Shown here piece by piece: positions 46,508-57,799 of a DNA stretch of 64,000 bases. The notes under the pieces were generated by a model, which saw only the letters and a program-made list of their open reading frames with translations, had not been told where the DNA came from and searched no databases. The translations under genes and the position numbers were made by a program. Each line of letters opens with the position of its first letter. Positions within the stretch are counted from its first letter, which is position 1. The stretch is from Pseudo-nitzschia pungens (taxonomy: Eukaryota > Bacillariophyta > Bacillariophyceae > Bacillariales > Bacillariaceae): positions 9,459,001-9,523,000 of the forward strand of contig CM074758.1 of NCBI GenBank assembly GCA_037355855.1, given 5' to 3'.

Positions 46508-46998
46508 CGCGGTGGAATCAAAATCAATCGGGAATCACAAAAAAAAATAAGATTACTTCGTAAGGTTAACTTACTTCGTAATAACCTTAATCATAAGGTT
46601 TACCGTAGTCTTGCGTTTGACCGGTACGATACCCTAGTAGGTACGTGGTACGGGTAAGGTTACGGTGCCCGTACCGTACTGTACTGCTATTCTAGTTCGT
46701 GCGGCTTGGAGTTTGGCACTCGTAATCTTACTGGATTTTCGTCGTGTCGTCGCGTTTTCTAGTTCATGCAACATCATCTTCTGTCTTGTTTCTTGTTCTT
46801 GCCGCGGCAAGATTACAATTTGAAAAAAGACCACCAATAGGAGTTTGCTTGTCCCGATGCTGATTTGGATTATTTTCACAAGAAGCTTATAAATTCAATT
46901 TCATTATTTCGCAAGCGCAACAAGATAGACTACACGTAGCAGCATCCATTCCCCTAGACAACTCCAACTCCAACTCCAACAACACCGCAGACGATCAC
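46508..46998. other. Intergenic upstream of the DUF4116 gene
   Basis: GTAAGGTTAC/TACTTCGTA words at 46545-46690, a possible promoter, and CAACTCC repeats at 46957-46980 shortly before the start. No gene. Confidence 0.5.
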
Positions 46999-48933
46999 AT
47001 GCTTCATTCACAACAACACATCGACGCAGCAGCACTCTCGATTACTGCTTTGCGAGATGCTTCTCCCGAAATGCAGAACGACGAGAAGATAATGCTTGCG
47101 GCAGTAACACAGAACGGTTTAGCCTTGGAATATGCGTCGGATAGACTCAAGAACAACAGGGAGATTGTGCTTGCGGCAGTAAGACAGAAATGGCAGGCAA
47201 TGCAATTTGCGTCCGATGAACTCAAGAACAATGACGAGATTGTGCGTGCGGCAGCAACAATTCATTTGGGGGCATTGGAATATGCGTCAGATAGACTCAA
47301 GAACAACATGGAGACTATGCTTGTGGCAGTAACACTGGCAGTAACGCCACTGGGTTGTTGGGCACTGGGTTATGCGTCAGATAGACTCAAGGACAACCAG
47401 GAGATTATGCTTGCGGCAGTAAGACAGGATTGGAAGGCCATGCAATATGCGTCAGATAGACTTAGGGACAACCAGGAGATTGTGCGTGCGGCGTTGACAC
47501 AGAATGGGATGGCATTGCAATATGCGTCAGATACACTCAAGAACGACGAAGGGATTGTGCTTGCGGCAGTAAGACAGGATGCTGCGGCCTTGCATTTTGC
47601 GTCAGATACACTCAAGAACAACAGGGAGATTGTGCTTGCGGCAGTAACAGAGGGTTTGAGGCCCGGGATGGCCTTGCTATGTGCATCCACAGAACTCAAG
47701 AACAACGAGGAGATTGTGCTTGCTACAGTAAGACGGAATGGGATGGCCTTGTATATGGCATCGGATGGCCTCAAGAACAACGAGGAGATTGTACTTGCGG
47801 CAGTAAGACAGAACGGTTTAGCCTTATTCCATGCGTCGGATAGAATCAAGAACAACAGGGAGATTGTGCATGCTGCAATAACGGAGGAGAATCGGCTGGA
47901 ATGGTGGCAACAATTTTTTTCCAGAGAACTCCAGAACAACTATCGGGACGTGCATGACGCAGTAACACAGGACGGGTTAGCCTTGCGATATGCATCAGAT
48001 ACACTCAAGAACAACGAGCAGATTGTGCTTGCTGCAGTAACACAGAACGGTTTAGCCTTGCGATTTGCGTCGGGTAGACTCAAGAATAATGAGGTGATTG
48101 TATTTGCGGCAGTATCGCAGTTTGGCCTAGCCTTGCGATATGCATCAGATACACTCAAGAATAATGACGAGATTGTGCTTGCGGCAGTAACACGGAACGG
48201 GAAAGCCTTGGCATATGCGTCGGATAGACTCAAGAACAACAGGGAGATTGTGCTTGCGGCAGTAAGACAGGAAGTTCGGGCCTTGAAATTAGGGTCAGAT
48301 GGACTCAGGGACAACCAGGAGATTATGCTTGAGGCAGTAACACAGGATTGGAAGACTCTGCGATCAGCGTCAGATAGACTCAAGAACAACGAGGGTATTG
48401 TGCTTGCGGCAGTGAGACAGAATTGGGAGGCCTTGCGGTTTGCGTCAAATAGACTCAAGGACAACCAGGACATTGTGCGTGCGGCAGCAACAATTGATTT
48501 GGGGGCATTGCAATATGCGTCAGATAGACTCAAGGATAATGAGGTTTTTATGCTTGAGGCAGTAAGACAGAACTGGCGGGCAGTGGAATATGCGTCAGGT
48601 AGACTCAAGAACGATGAGGAGTTTATGCTTGAGACAGTAGTATCACAGAATGGGCTGGCATTGTCAAATGCGTCATATCGCCTCAAGAACAACAAGGACA
48701 TTGTGCTCGCGGCAGTAAGACAGAATTGGCGTGCATTGCAATATGCAGCTGCCGGACCAAAGGCCGATTGTCGTATTGTGCAGGCTGCGTTGCAACAGGA
48801 CGTGAGGGCATCGAGATTTGTGACGCAAGATTTTCTCATTGCCGCTCTTGTAGACAATCGAGAGACATCTCGCACCGAGCAATCCGTATCATGGCGGAGA
48901 AAACGAAAGTTTTCCGAGTCATCCAGGGAATAA
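46999..48933 (+). CDS. DUF4116 repeat protein
   Basis: A single 644-codon exon, ATG in GATCACATGC. Apart from short ends, the protein is about 23 tandem units of roughly 25 residues built on A-L-x-Y/F-A-S-D-x-L-K-N-N-x-E-I-V-L-A-A-V. This is the repeat of DUF4116 (about two units per Pfam domain), common in diatoms and other protists and in some giant viruses. The units should form an alpha-helical solenoid; a protein-binding surface is likely, but no function is established. The Lys/Arg-rich tail (WRRKRKFSES) could be a nuclear localisation signal. No signal peptide or membrane segment. The unit starting GFTLAVTPLGCW-like near residue 115 carries an insertion, and the unit around EENRLEWWQQFF (near 300) is degenerate. 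Confidence 0.9.
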   Translation: MLHSQQHIDAAALSITALRDASPEMQNDEKIMLAAVTQNGLALEYASDRLKNNREIVLAAVRQKWQAMQFASDELKNNDEIVRAAATIHLGALEYASDRLKNNMETMLVAVTLAVTPLGCWALGYASDRLKDNQEIMLAAVRQDWKAMQYASDRLRDNQEIVRAALTQNGMALQYASDTLKNDEGIVLAAVRQDAAALHFASDTLKNNREIVLAAVTEGLRPGMALLCASTELKNNEEIVLATVRRNGMALYMASDGLKNNEEIVLAAVRQNGLALFHASDRIKNNREIVHAAITEENRLEWWQQFFSRELQNNYRDVHDAVTQDGLALRYASDTLKNNEQIVLAAVTQNGLALRFASGRLKNNEVIVFAAVSQFGLALRYASDTLKNNDEIVLAAVTRNGKALAYASDRLKNNREIVLAAVRQEVRALKLGSDGLRDNQEIMLEAVTQDWKTLRSASDRLKNNEGIVLAAVRQNWEALRFASNRLKDNQDIVRAAATIDLGALQYASDRLKDNEVFMLEAVRQNWRAVEYASGRLKNDEEFMLETVVSQNGLALSNASYRLKNNKDIVLAAVRQNWRALQYAAAGPKADCRIVQAALQQDVRASRFVTQDFLIAALVDNRETSRTEQSVSWRRKRKFSESSRE

Positions 48934-51336
48934 CGGGACAGAGCATGATATTTATTGTGTCGTGTCCTCGGACTGCCGCAATCTTTAATGCGATGCCACG
49001 CGATATGGAGAGAGCTGACACTCACGCACTCCTCGTCATCGCTTTCCGTTCCATTCTCATCTATCACATTCATTTTCCCTGCGCTCACGGTCTTGCCAGC
49101 AATCTGTCAGCTAGAGCAAGGCGTCATTGCAAGTCTTGCTCGATCGCAACAGAAGAATCTTTAATTATAGATTCCACGTAGTATCCACTAGACTCACGAA
49201 TAAAACGGTACTAACGCTAGACCATGTTTGACTTTGATTTGAAATTTGAACAAACGCTTTCCGTTTCTCAAAAGCTTTTTCTCGAGCCGTTGAATTATTG
49301 ATTCGTGGCATTGGCGTCTATACCTTTTGCGAGTCTGAGTGCGGACTGATCGGCGTCGATATCTTTTGTTTTTGCAATTCGTTTGGCGTTGGGATCGGTC
49401 TTCGTTGCCACTCGGAATCGTTTGTATTCTACTGCCGCCACATTGGATCCGGCTTAAACTAGTAGTATTCCGTCTCGTTGGATCGCAGTCATTGTTGCCG
49501 TCACTCTTGGATCGGTCTCGAGCTCTCGTTTTTTTTGTTCGAATCGAACTCTTGTATTCTTGAAGCTCGCAACAGGGTTTCGTCCCTATAGGTTGCTTCC
49601 CTTCTTTTCCAGGTCCTATGGAGCAAGAGGCACGGCGACCGGTGGCCTTTGCCATCCCGTAATGTGTCACCACCAGTGTCGTTCTTGTTCGTATTCCTAC
49701 TAGTAGTATTCCTCACTCTTTTCTTGATCACTGCCGGTGGTGGTGACGACGACGAGCAGCAGTGAATACTAGTGTGGTGATGACCCTTGTTACGGCATCA
49801 ATTGTTGTTCCTCGCATGGAAGACGGTTGCCTCTGAGGAATTGAACTACCGGTAAGGGAAGCAAGGACGAAAAAATCGCATCCGCATCCGTTTTCCAATA
49901 CCGTACGACGACGATGTTTTCAAAATCTTCATAAACATACTAGAAACATCATGGAATGGCATGAACTTCGTACTTACCTACGGTAATTTAACCTTATGCC
50001 CTATCGCGACACCATTGCGAAATGGCTAGATGAAATTTTCTTCCCAATGAAAAAGGCCGAGAAAGCACGGAACGCACATTCCCACTTTGAACTGGGAATG
50101 AACTCCGAATGAGTGAGTGAGTGAGTCATTAGAATGTTTTTCCTTGCCGTGCGCTCCTTCCGTACGGTATTCATACCAGGGGATTCATACCAGGTACAAC
50201 CCCAACAAGGTACCTTTCCTATTACGAAGTAGTAGTATATCGTTTGTACACGTAAGATTACCATACATCATGATATTATATAAGGTTAAGATTACTACAC
50301 GTACGAGTAATTACAAGTAACTTCAATCTTAACAATACTTCGTAGTAAGATTACGGTATGAAAGGAGCCTTCCAAAATACGAGTAAGTACGAAATAAATC
50401 CGAAACCATCACCCAACGCCAAACGCAAACCAAACGCGCACCCCGGTCACGTTCCGATGGAACTTCCCAAGATCCCAACGATCCGCATCACTCTCATCAT
50501 TCTGGCACCGGTACGGTAGGTCGCAAGCAGCTCAAGTCCGCTACGGCGGAGCAAGCAAATCCCGATGCATCATACGAAGTACTTCGCAAGGTAATCCTTT
50601 TAATCCTTGCCGGCCACTTACTTCCCCATTAGTACTACAGGTGTCACATCGCGCTCTCCCGAATTCAACTCATACGCCGTACGGTTACGACTGTAAGGTT
50701 ACTGCACCCTGCTGTTGCGCTCCGTAAGATCTTACCGGTCGCTTTCTGCTTTGTCTCTCACGAGTCAACCGTCGGAATCGGAAGAGACAGCAGCATAGTT
50801 GTTTCCGAAACAACTGCTCCTTGCTGCTGCTACTACTACTAGCTAGTCGTTCAATTTCCTACCTCCAAGTACTCGTACTCGTATTCATACTCATTCTCAT
50901 ACTCGTACTCGTACCCGCCCCTCCCGCGTTTCCGTCCTCCGCCTCCACATCCGTCACCGAGAACCGAATGAAATAAAATACATTATTTCTCGCAGGTAGA
51001 ATCAATCACCAGTGTATTTCTTTCGCCCGAGAACCCAAAGCCTACGTGTAGCATAGAAGGTCATTCCTGGATACAACTATTCCGTCCCATACATCCCGTC
51101 CCGTCCCGTCCCATTCCATACATCTCTCCGAGTCGAGCACCGAGCAGCATCGCACTTCCTCTCCCCTAACGCCGAATCTCGCATCAATACAACTCTCTGG
51201 GCCAGATTCCGATTCGTTCTCCCCGTTCCCTCCAGTCCAATCCGTTTCGGTCCAATCTCTTTCACTCCAATAATATATTTTGATCGAGTCAAATCCAAAT
51301 CGAAATCCAAATCCAAATCCGATCCGAAAACGAAGA
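48934..51336. other. Intergenic, about 2.4 kb
   Basis: GTAAG/TTAC word fields at 49965-50360 and 50570-50740, (ACTCGT)n at 50870-50920, and CCGTC/CATTC words before the next start. A short minus-strand stretch at about 49300-49620 has protein-like composition but is broken by stops; see the rejected items. Confidence 0.5.
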
Positions 51337-53353
51337 ATGAAGCCGACCAGCTCCGCGCTTCGGCAATTTCTGCTGCTGGGCGCCCTCGGAACGGCGGCCG
51401 CCTCGTCGTCGTCCGCATCGATCCGACCTCCGTGGCAGCGGCTGCGTGACGGAGATCGCGAGCATCCTCCCGGCGTCACGAACGACGGTCCCTCGCTTCT
51501 CCCGGACCAAATCCCGGCGAGGGAAGCGAAGATCCTCCGCGACGCAACGGAACGCGATGATTCCGACCACCGCGGCGGCGTCTTGCGCTCGGAGTCCGTC
51601 TTCGCGGTCGATCCTCCGTCCCTCCTCCACAGCAGCACCACCAACACCAACACCGACACAAACACAAACACCAACACCGACAGTACTACTAGTACTAGTA
51701 GCGACATCGAGGGCTCCTACCCCTCCCACTCCCACTCCGAGTGCCATCCCGATCTCGGCGTCCTGGCGTGTCCCGAGCCGGGAGAATTCTGCCTGCCCGT
51801 CGATCCAGACACCGACGCGGACCACACGAATCATCATCGTCATCATCGTCATGATCACGATCATCTCCATCATCGGTACTACCGGTGCGCCTCTCCCTTT
51901 GATAGCGTCTCCCGCGGGCTCGATGCGGAGTTCCCCCCGTCCGGTTTGGTGTACGACCACTGCACGTACGACAAACAACTCGAGTACAACTACTACTCGA
52001 CCATCCGGCAACCGTCCGCGTGGGACCGCTGCGCCTGCAAGGGATACGACTACGACCTCCCGTCCCAGACCACCGTCTACACGGACGTGGACTACTGTCA
52101 CAAGATCAACATCTACTACTGCCGGGCCTACTACGACGACCGACTCGACCAATCCGGCTACGACGATCCGTCCAGCTACGACGCCTGCCTGTGCGCAACC
52201 TACTCGGAAAAGGGACCGAGCGGCCAGTCCAGCATCCCCGGCAAGGACGCCAATTTCTGCAACAACCTGCCCCTCCGGTACTGCAGGCACTACTTTCCCG
52301 ATCTCCTGGGCGGCGCCAAGTGCCTCTGCGAGAACTTCGATCTTCAGGACTACTGCGGCTTCACGCTGCCGCCGGGGGCGACCCTCGCGCCGACGCCGGC
52401 GCCGACCATCTCCGATCCGACGGCGTCCCCGACGCGCGGGCCCACGAACGAACCGACCCGCGATCCGACGAGGGGTCCGACCGGGAATCCGACCCGCGAT
52501 CCTACGAGGAGCCCCACCCGGAAGCCGGTGCGTTTTGCGCGTTTTTTGGCGTTTTGCCTTCGCATCAAAGACCCTATTCCCTCGGACTCGACTCGTCTCG
52601 TCTCGTTCTCTAACCCCTCCGTTGTTTGCCGTTCCGCTTTCGCTTTCGCTTCCGCTCCAGACCGTCGGTCCCACGAGAACGCCCACCCGAAAACCAACCG
52701 CAACTCCCACCGCGAGTCCCACGAAGCGCCCGACGCGAACCCCGACGCCCGAGCCGACCAACGGACCGACCGATCCCCCGACGCCCTTTCCCCCCACCGA
52801 TCCGCCGACGAATCGCCCGACCGGTGCCCCGACGACCCGGGCGCCCACGAATCCGCCCACCCCCCGGCCCCCCACGAATCCGCCCACCCCCCGTCCGCCA
52901 ACGAATCCCCCGACGACCCGTCCGCCAACGATGCAGCCAACGATGCAGCCACAACAGCAGCAGCAGCAGCAACAACAGCAGCTCGGGTTGGGTGGCTTTG
53001 GCGCGCAGACGCCGATCCGGCAGCAGGTCCACCTCACGCCCCGTCCCACCGCAGAAACGGTGGCGATTCCCGTGACGAAACCGCGGCCTCCGCAGGTCGT
53101 GGTGACGGAGACGGCGGGACCCCTTCCCGCCCCCGAAGACCCGACTCCCCCCAAGCCGCTGGAGGTAGAACAGCTGGAAGTGGTGGAAGAGGTCGAGCCG
53201 GAACACGAAGATCACCAGCAGGAGCAGGAGCCGGAGGAACCGGAGCAAGAGTCGGAGGAAAACAAAAAGGCGAAAAAGATTGCCGGCCTGAAGCGGCAAC
53301 CCAATATTGGCGAGCGACCGGGGGAATCCCTGCGGTTGCCGGTCTTCACGTAA
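51337..53353 (+). CDS. Secreted Cys/His-rich protein with PT-repeat tail (51337..52527, 52661..53353)
   Basis: MKPTSSALRQFLLLGALGTA gives a signal peptide, cleaved near AAAS. A Ser/Thr/Asn linker leads to a His/Asp cluster (NHHRHHRHDHDHLHH, about 168-182) and a Cys-rich domain of about 180 residues with repeating Y-C ... C-x-C spacing (DRCACKGY, YDACLCATY, AKCLCENF). A P-T-x-x-P-T repeat region begins near 375 and spans a 133-bp intron (donor GTGCGT at 52528, acceptor GCTCCAG at 52660, phase 0). A Gln run and an acidic and Lys tail end the 627-residue protein. PT-repeat regions are frequent in diatom secreted and cell-wall proteins and are often O-glycosylated. A wall, mucilage or metal-binding role is inference. 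The long minus-strand ORF opposite is a shadow. Confidence 0.8.
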
Positions 53354-53490
53354 GACAATACAATGCAATACACTACACTGTACTGCACTGCACTGCAATC
53401 CAAGGCAAGGCTAGGCAAGGCAAGGGAACTGGTTCGGAAGGGTCACGGACCAACGCAGCGAAAGCTGCATGACAGGCATCCGAGTCAATG

Positions 53491-53574
53491 GATTGGATTG
53501 GGTTGGATTGGATTGGATTGGATTGGATTGGATTGGATTGGATTCGATTCGATTCGATTCGATTCGATTCGATT
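53491..53574 (+). repeat. (GGATT)n-(GATTC)n microsatellite
   Basis: Uninterrupted pentamers that change phase word from GGATT to GATTC. The same composite recurs at 54330-54458. Confidence 0.95.
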
Positions 53575-54329
53575 TTGAGTATGAGTTTGACTTTGCACGG
53601 GAGGAAGAAATGAATCAAATCGAGTCGAGTCGAGTCAAATCCAAACCCAAATCCAAATCCAAATCCAATCCAACAAGAGTGCGGATGGTCCGATGTGACT
53701 GCAAGCAAGCACCGCGACGGTGTCGAAGTTGACAACTCTCCGCGTCGTCGGCGGATAGAGAAATCGCTGTCGCACTATTTTCCGCCACGCGCTCGGGCTT
53801 TCTTCGGAACGAACGACACGGGGCGTGCAAGCACGCAGGCTGGCAGGCAGGCAGGCAGGCAGGCAAGGAAACGAAGGATGCAGGCCGCGAACCCACCCGG
53901 CTCATTGGTGGTCGGTTGTTCGTCTCCGACCCATCAAAACAATACGCATCCACCGCACCGCACGGTTCGTGTCCACAAGGGTGTCGTAAGTTACCGGTAC
54001 TAATATCCTCGATGGAAGGGGTGTGCGAGAATGCGGTGCGAGTCCAACAAACTCGACGATTACTGCATAACAAGATTGTATCAATAGCAATACTATTATT
54101 ATAATATCATATTACGTGTAGCATACACGGAATTATCTGCATTGTCTGGAAACGACGACCATCCATTATTTCGTTGTTCCTCATCGAATCGTCCAGGTGA
54201 CGTACTGTTCGTGGCGGATGCATTCTCCTTGGGTCTCTCTCTCGCGTGGTATGCCGCCGTCCCAGAAAAAGATGCGCATTCGGTGTTGGAGGACGGGATC
54301 CTTTGCTTGCTTGCAGTTGGATTCAACTA

Positions 54330-54458
54330 GATTGGATTCGACTGGATTGGATTTGACTGGATTGGATTGGATTGGATTGGATTCGATTCGATTCGACTGG
54401 ATTCGATTCGATTCGATTCGATTCGATTCGATTCGATTCGATTCGATTCGATTCGATT
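54330..54458 (+). repeat. (GGATT)n-(GATTC)n microsatellite, second tract
   Basis: The same two pentamers in the same order as at 53491, about 130 bp. Confidence 0.95.
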
Positions 54459-54639
54459 GTGGTGTGTTTCAAGCCTCTCGTGTGGTTCCCTGCTATTATT
54501 CAATGTCAGTGAGGTTGTGAAGGTCGGAGACCCTATGCAATCCTTATGGTATGGCAAGGGATCGGGAATCTGTCCTTGGCGTTCTATTCCAACAATCAGT
54601 CCAGCAGCTTTCTCCCTGGAGTTCGAAAGCGCCCGGTCG

Positions 54640-55416
54640 TCACGAGGGCGAGGGCGACCTCCTCGGGGCAATGCTCCGGACCAGCTCACCCAGGAGCCGT
54701 TTCCACCGTCGTTTTTGTCGCTGCCTCCGGAGGTCTCGCCAGTTTCGCTCGTCTCGCTTGCGCTGGCTGTCGGTCCTCTCCAGATACGAATCCAGATAAT
54801 ACGGCCGGGGCCCGAGGATTTTCCGGACGTTCCGGACGCAAGGGGAGAGGGCAGCGGGGGCTTCCGGCAGAGTCGATGCCTGTGGTGGCAGGAGATAGTC
54901 GTTTTCGGTGTCGGTGTCGGTGTTGGTGTTGGTGTCGGTGTCGTTAGCGGTGTCAGATTTTGTTTCGGTCTCAAAACTAGTTTTGGGGTTTTGTGAATCG
55001 GAAATCACGGTAGCAGGAAGCTCGTTTCTCAGCAAAGATTGTGGGTTGCAATGGTATTGAAAGTGGTAATGATAGTGACCGCCACAGCTGCTGTCACATG
55101 CGGAGGGATCGACCGTTGCGGGTGATTCTGATTCCTTGTAGCAGTTGTTGTTGTTGTCGATGTTGTTGTCGATGTTGTTGTCGATGTTGTTGTCGATGTT
55201 GTTGTCGATGTTGATGTCAATGGTAATGCCAATCTCGAGTCGCCGCATTCGTATCATCTGTTGCGGAGTGGAATGCGAAGACGAAGACGAAGGTGAACAC
55301 GCCATGTTGCAGAATATGAGACTCAAGTCTGCACACATACCGACGATGTTGGTGTTGGTGTTGGTGTTGGTGTTGGTGTGAGTTTTGGTCATGTGATCAT
55401 CGTTGGAGGGAGTCAT
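54640..55416 (-). CDS. Hypothetical basic protein with (DNNI)n repeat
   Basis: A 258-codon minus-strand ORF, ATG at 55416-55414. It begins with a (TN)n run, then a Ser patch, an (I-D-N-N)n array and a His/Tyr segment (GGHYHYHFQYH). A second (DTNT)n run precedes a coherent, highly charged C-terminus (RNVRKILGPRPYYLDSYLER, then KRDERNWRDLRRQRQKRRW). That last part looks like real coding sequence; the repeats are microsatellites at DNA level (GTTGTTGTCGAT at 55141-55215). No family recognised. A one-base shift near 54650, of the same sign as elsewhere in the window, would extend the C-terminus into a second open frame down to about 54400. Confidence 0.45.
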   Translation of the reverse strand: MTPSNDDHMTKTHTNTNTNTNTNIVGMCADLSLIFCNMACSPSSSSSHSTPQQMIRMRRLEIGITIDINIDNNIDNNIDNNIDNNIDNNNNCYKESESPATVDPSACDSSCGGHYHYHFQYHCNPQSLLRNELPATVISDSQNPKTSFETETKSDTANDTDTNTNTDTDTENDYLLPPQASTLPEAPAALSPCVRNVRKILGPRPYYLDSYLERTDSQRKRDERNWRDLRRQRQKRRWKRLLGELVRSIAPRRSPSPS

Positions 55417-57799
55417 TCAGTTGGTACGAGTGTCAAAGAGTTCTGTTGTCTGTTGCACAATACCATACAGAATCGCGATGTTGATTGAGGAAAGGAAAGC
55501 GTAAGTTATGAGCATTACGGGTAAGATTAGCCTTTTGATGATAATATTATTAGATGTACTTGTAATGAGAACAGAAGTAAGTTACTGGGAAGTTACCCGA
55601 TAACCTTACCGTAAGTTACTGCACTTGTAAAACGTTCCATCGTCACATACCGTACTTTAGTGAATAGACCAGACTGACTCGACTCCGTCCCAAAATTCTG
55701 GGCAGTTTGATTGAGTCGTGGAATGAGACTTTCACGGAAGGTCGTGTATTTTTTTTCTTTTTTGATTCATTTTGATTTGATTGATTGAGATGGATCATGC
55801 ATAAGAATTGGACCTCGGGGGGTAGTGGAGTTCTATTGCGCCATCATGGCCCCTATTTAAGTAAAATTAAAATCTATGAAATATGCCAATTCATTCCAAA
55901 AGCGATCAATCAATGAAGAATACGTAGTATCTATTTTCGTAACAAAGAATGACAAGCTTTTTAAGAGTTGAAATCCTATCAGCTCTACGCATTAAAAATA
56001 GTAAATCTTTATTTTTACCAAAACCCGGTTTCTCACACTCTTCCACTTCTTACCGAAGTTAAAGTTCTGTTGTATATCTTACAAGAGTTAAGGTTAAAAC
56101 TCAATTACCGGTACAACTCCACTAATTACCGCACCGTAAGATCACGCTTGGGGTGAATTCACAAAAATTCCGGTGCATACCTTACTGTTCTTTTCCTACG
56201 TGTGTCCATGGGGATACTTCCTGTCCAAATCATTCCATGTGTAACTACGTATCTTTCACACGAATGACGTCGATTGTGAAAACGAAAAAATGATAGAACG
56301 AAAGCAAAGAAAATGGAGAACAGCATCCTTGTTTTTAAATATTTGTTGCGATAAATCTTTGTATCTTTGTTTCTACTATTAGTAAGAAAGGTTTCCTACT
56401 TCGCACAGCCCAAATTGACATCATTGTTTTTAATCGTGGTGGTGATAAATCTTTGTATCTTTGTTTCCATTGTTAGTAAGAAAGCCTTCATACTTGGCAT
56501 AGCCTAACGTGACACCCAATCACATAGGTGCCGAACACAGACACGGCACTTTCACAAAATCCACTGGACGGACACCAGAGAACCGGAGAACCTCCTATTT
56601 ACGAATGAACCACGCTGGGCGATGACCGATGACATCCTAAGATGCGAAAACCAGTATTTTTTTCGTACGGTGTTGGTATGGTACCGGTAGTTCAGATTTT
56701 GGATCGCTGTCTTCCCTCAACGAACTGGGAAGGATGGAAGGAATCATCCCAAAGCTGCAGCACGCCGACACTGCAAGGGTGAATGAAAGAATGAATAAAT
56801 CTCAAAATCAATCACGAATCGATCAACCAACGGGAACAGCAACCCAGCTACTACCGCCGGTACTAGTACCGGTAGGTAGATGCTTGCCTGACAGCCCTCG
56901 CGTTGGGTTGTTGCGTTGCACTCCTTGTTCTGTCGTGGACACCAAATCAATCAGTCAAAAGAACAAAATGCTCTCGTTGCTTTCGGAACTTGCGACTCTT
57001 TGTGACGAAAAAAATTGGCAACACAGCACAGAGTGAGTAACCTTAGGGTTAGTTCGTGGGAAGCAAGCAGCGTACCAATTGCGAAGTACACGTAAGGTTA
57101 CTTCGTAATCTTAGTTTGTTACAGCAACCACCAGGAGCATTGACAATGCCGTGTCGTACGGTATGGCAAAAGTCTACACCAACAGTCAGAAAAGTAGTTG
57201 AAAGCTAATCGTGTTAGAATGGAATGGAATGCAATGCAATGCAACGAACAGTGTCTAGTTTCTTAATAATATCATGTTATTTCAGTGTTGTTTATACTTT
57301 CTTATAGTGTACATTTGGGGGCGATTGTGTTGTGTTCTATGTTTGTTGGTATAATTGTTGTTGCGCGACTCCTGTTGGGAGCACTTTTGTTCTTGGTTCA
57401 GTCTATCTCCGGAATCATGTGTCGACGTATGTGTGCGGAATAAGTATGCTGTAATTACAATGTGTACCGTCGTAGTTCCGTTCTGTTCCGTTCCGTTCTG
57501 TTCCGTTTCGTTCTTATCAAACCTGCAAAAGATGGTAAATTTGCATGCATGGTTCACCATCGTTTCTTGACGAACAGGGCATCCGGTGCGCTACGTGCGC
57601 AATCGGTATTTGTTCCCTCTTTGCTAGCCACCACAACTTGATGTACACCCGGCTTGTGCTGTGGAGTGCTGTGCTGTGGAGTGCTGTGCTGTGCTGTGGA
57701 GTGCAGTGCTGTGTTTGTCCTGTGTTGGACGGACTACACGCAGATGCAACGTGATCCGGATTGGGTAGGCAAGGTGACAGACATCATATGATGAACACC
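55417..57799. other. Intergenic, about 2.4 kb
   Basis: GTAAG/TTAC words at 55500-55630 and 57080-57115, an imperfect 95-bp tandem pair at 56324-56514, and (GTGCT/GTGGA) words at 57655-57715. No supportable gene. Confidence 0.5.
56324..56514 (+). repeat. Imperfect 95-bp tandem duplication
   Basis: CATCCTTGTTTTTAA (56324) and CATCATTGTTTTTAA (56419) start two units. Both contain GATAAATCTTTGTATCTTTG and TTAGTAAGAAAG and end in a GACA flank. Confidence 0.85.

Larger units (their letters stand above)
53354..54639. other. Intergenic with (GGATT)n and (GATTC)n tracts
   Basis: TACAC/TGCAC words after the stop, (GGATT)n running into (GATTC)n at 53491-53574 and again at 54330-54458, and (GGCA)n near 53840-53866. 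No supportable gene outside a possible 3' extension of the minus-strand gene at 54640. Confidence 0.6.

Noticed and set aside
46999..48933. Regular 75-bp repeats as a CRISPR array
   Set aside because: The periodicity is in frame within one ORF, units are contiguous without unique spacers, and the genome is eukaryotic.
49300..49620. Protein-like minus-strand stretches (ending LRLAKGIDANATNQ)
   Set aside because: Broken by in-frame stops within about 45 codons, no splice sites that join them convincingly; at most a decayed gene.
51289..53154. 621-codon minus-strand ORF
   Set aside because: Gly/Val-rich shadow of the PT-repeat gene and its intron.
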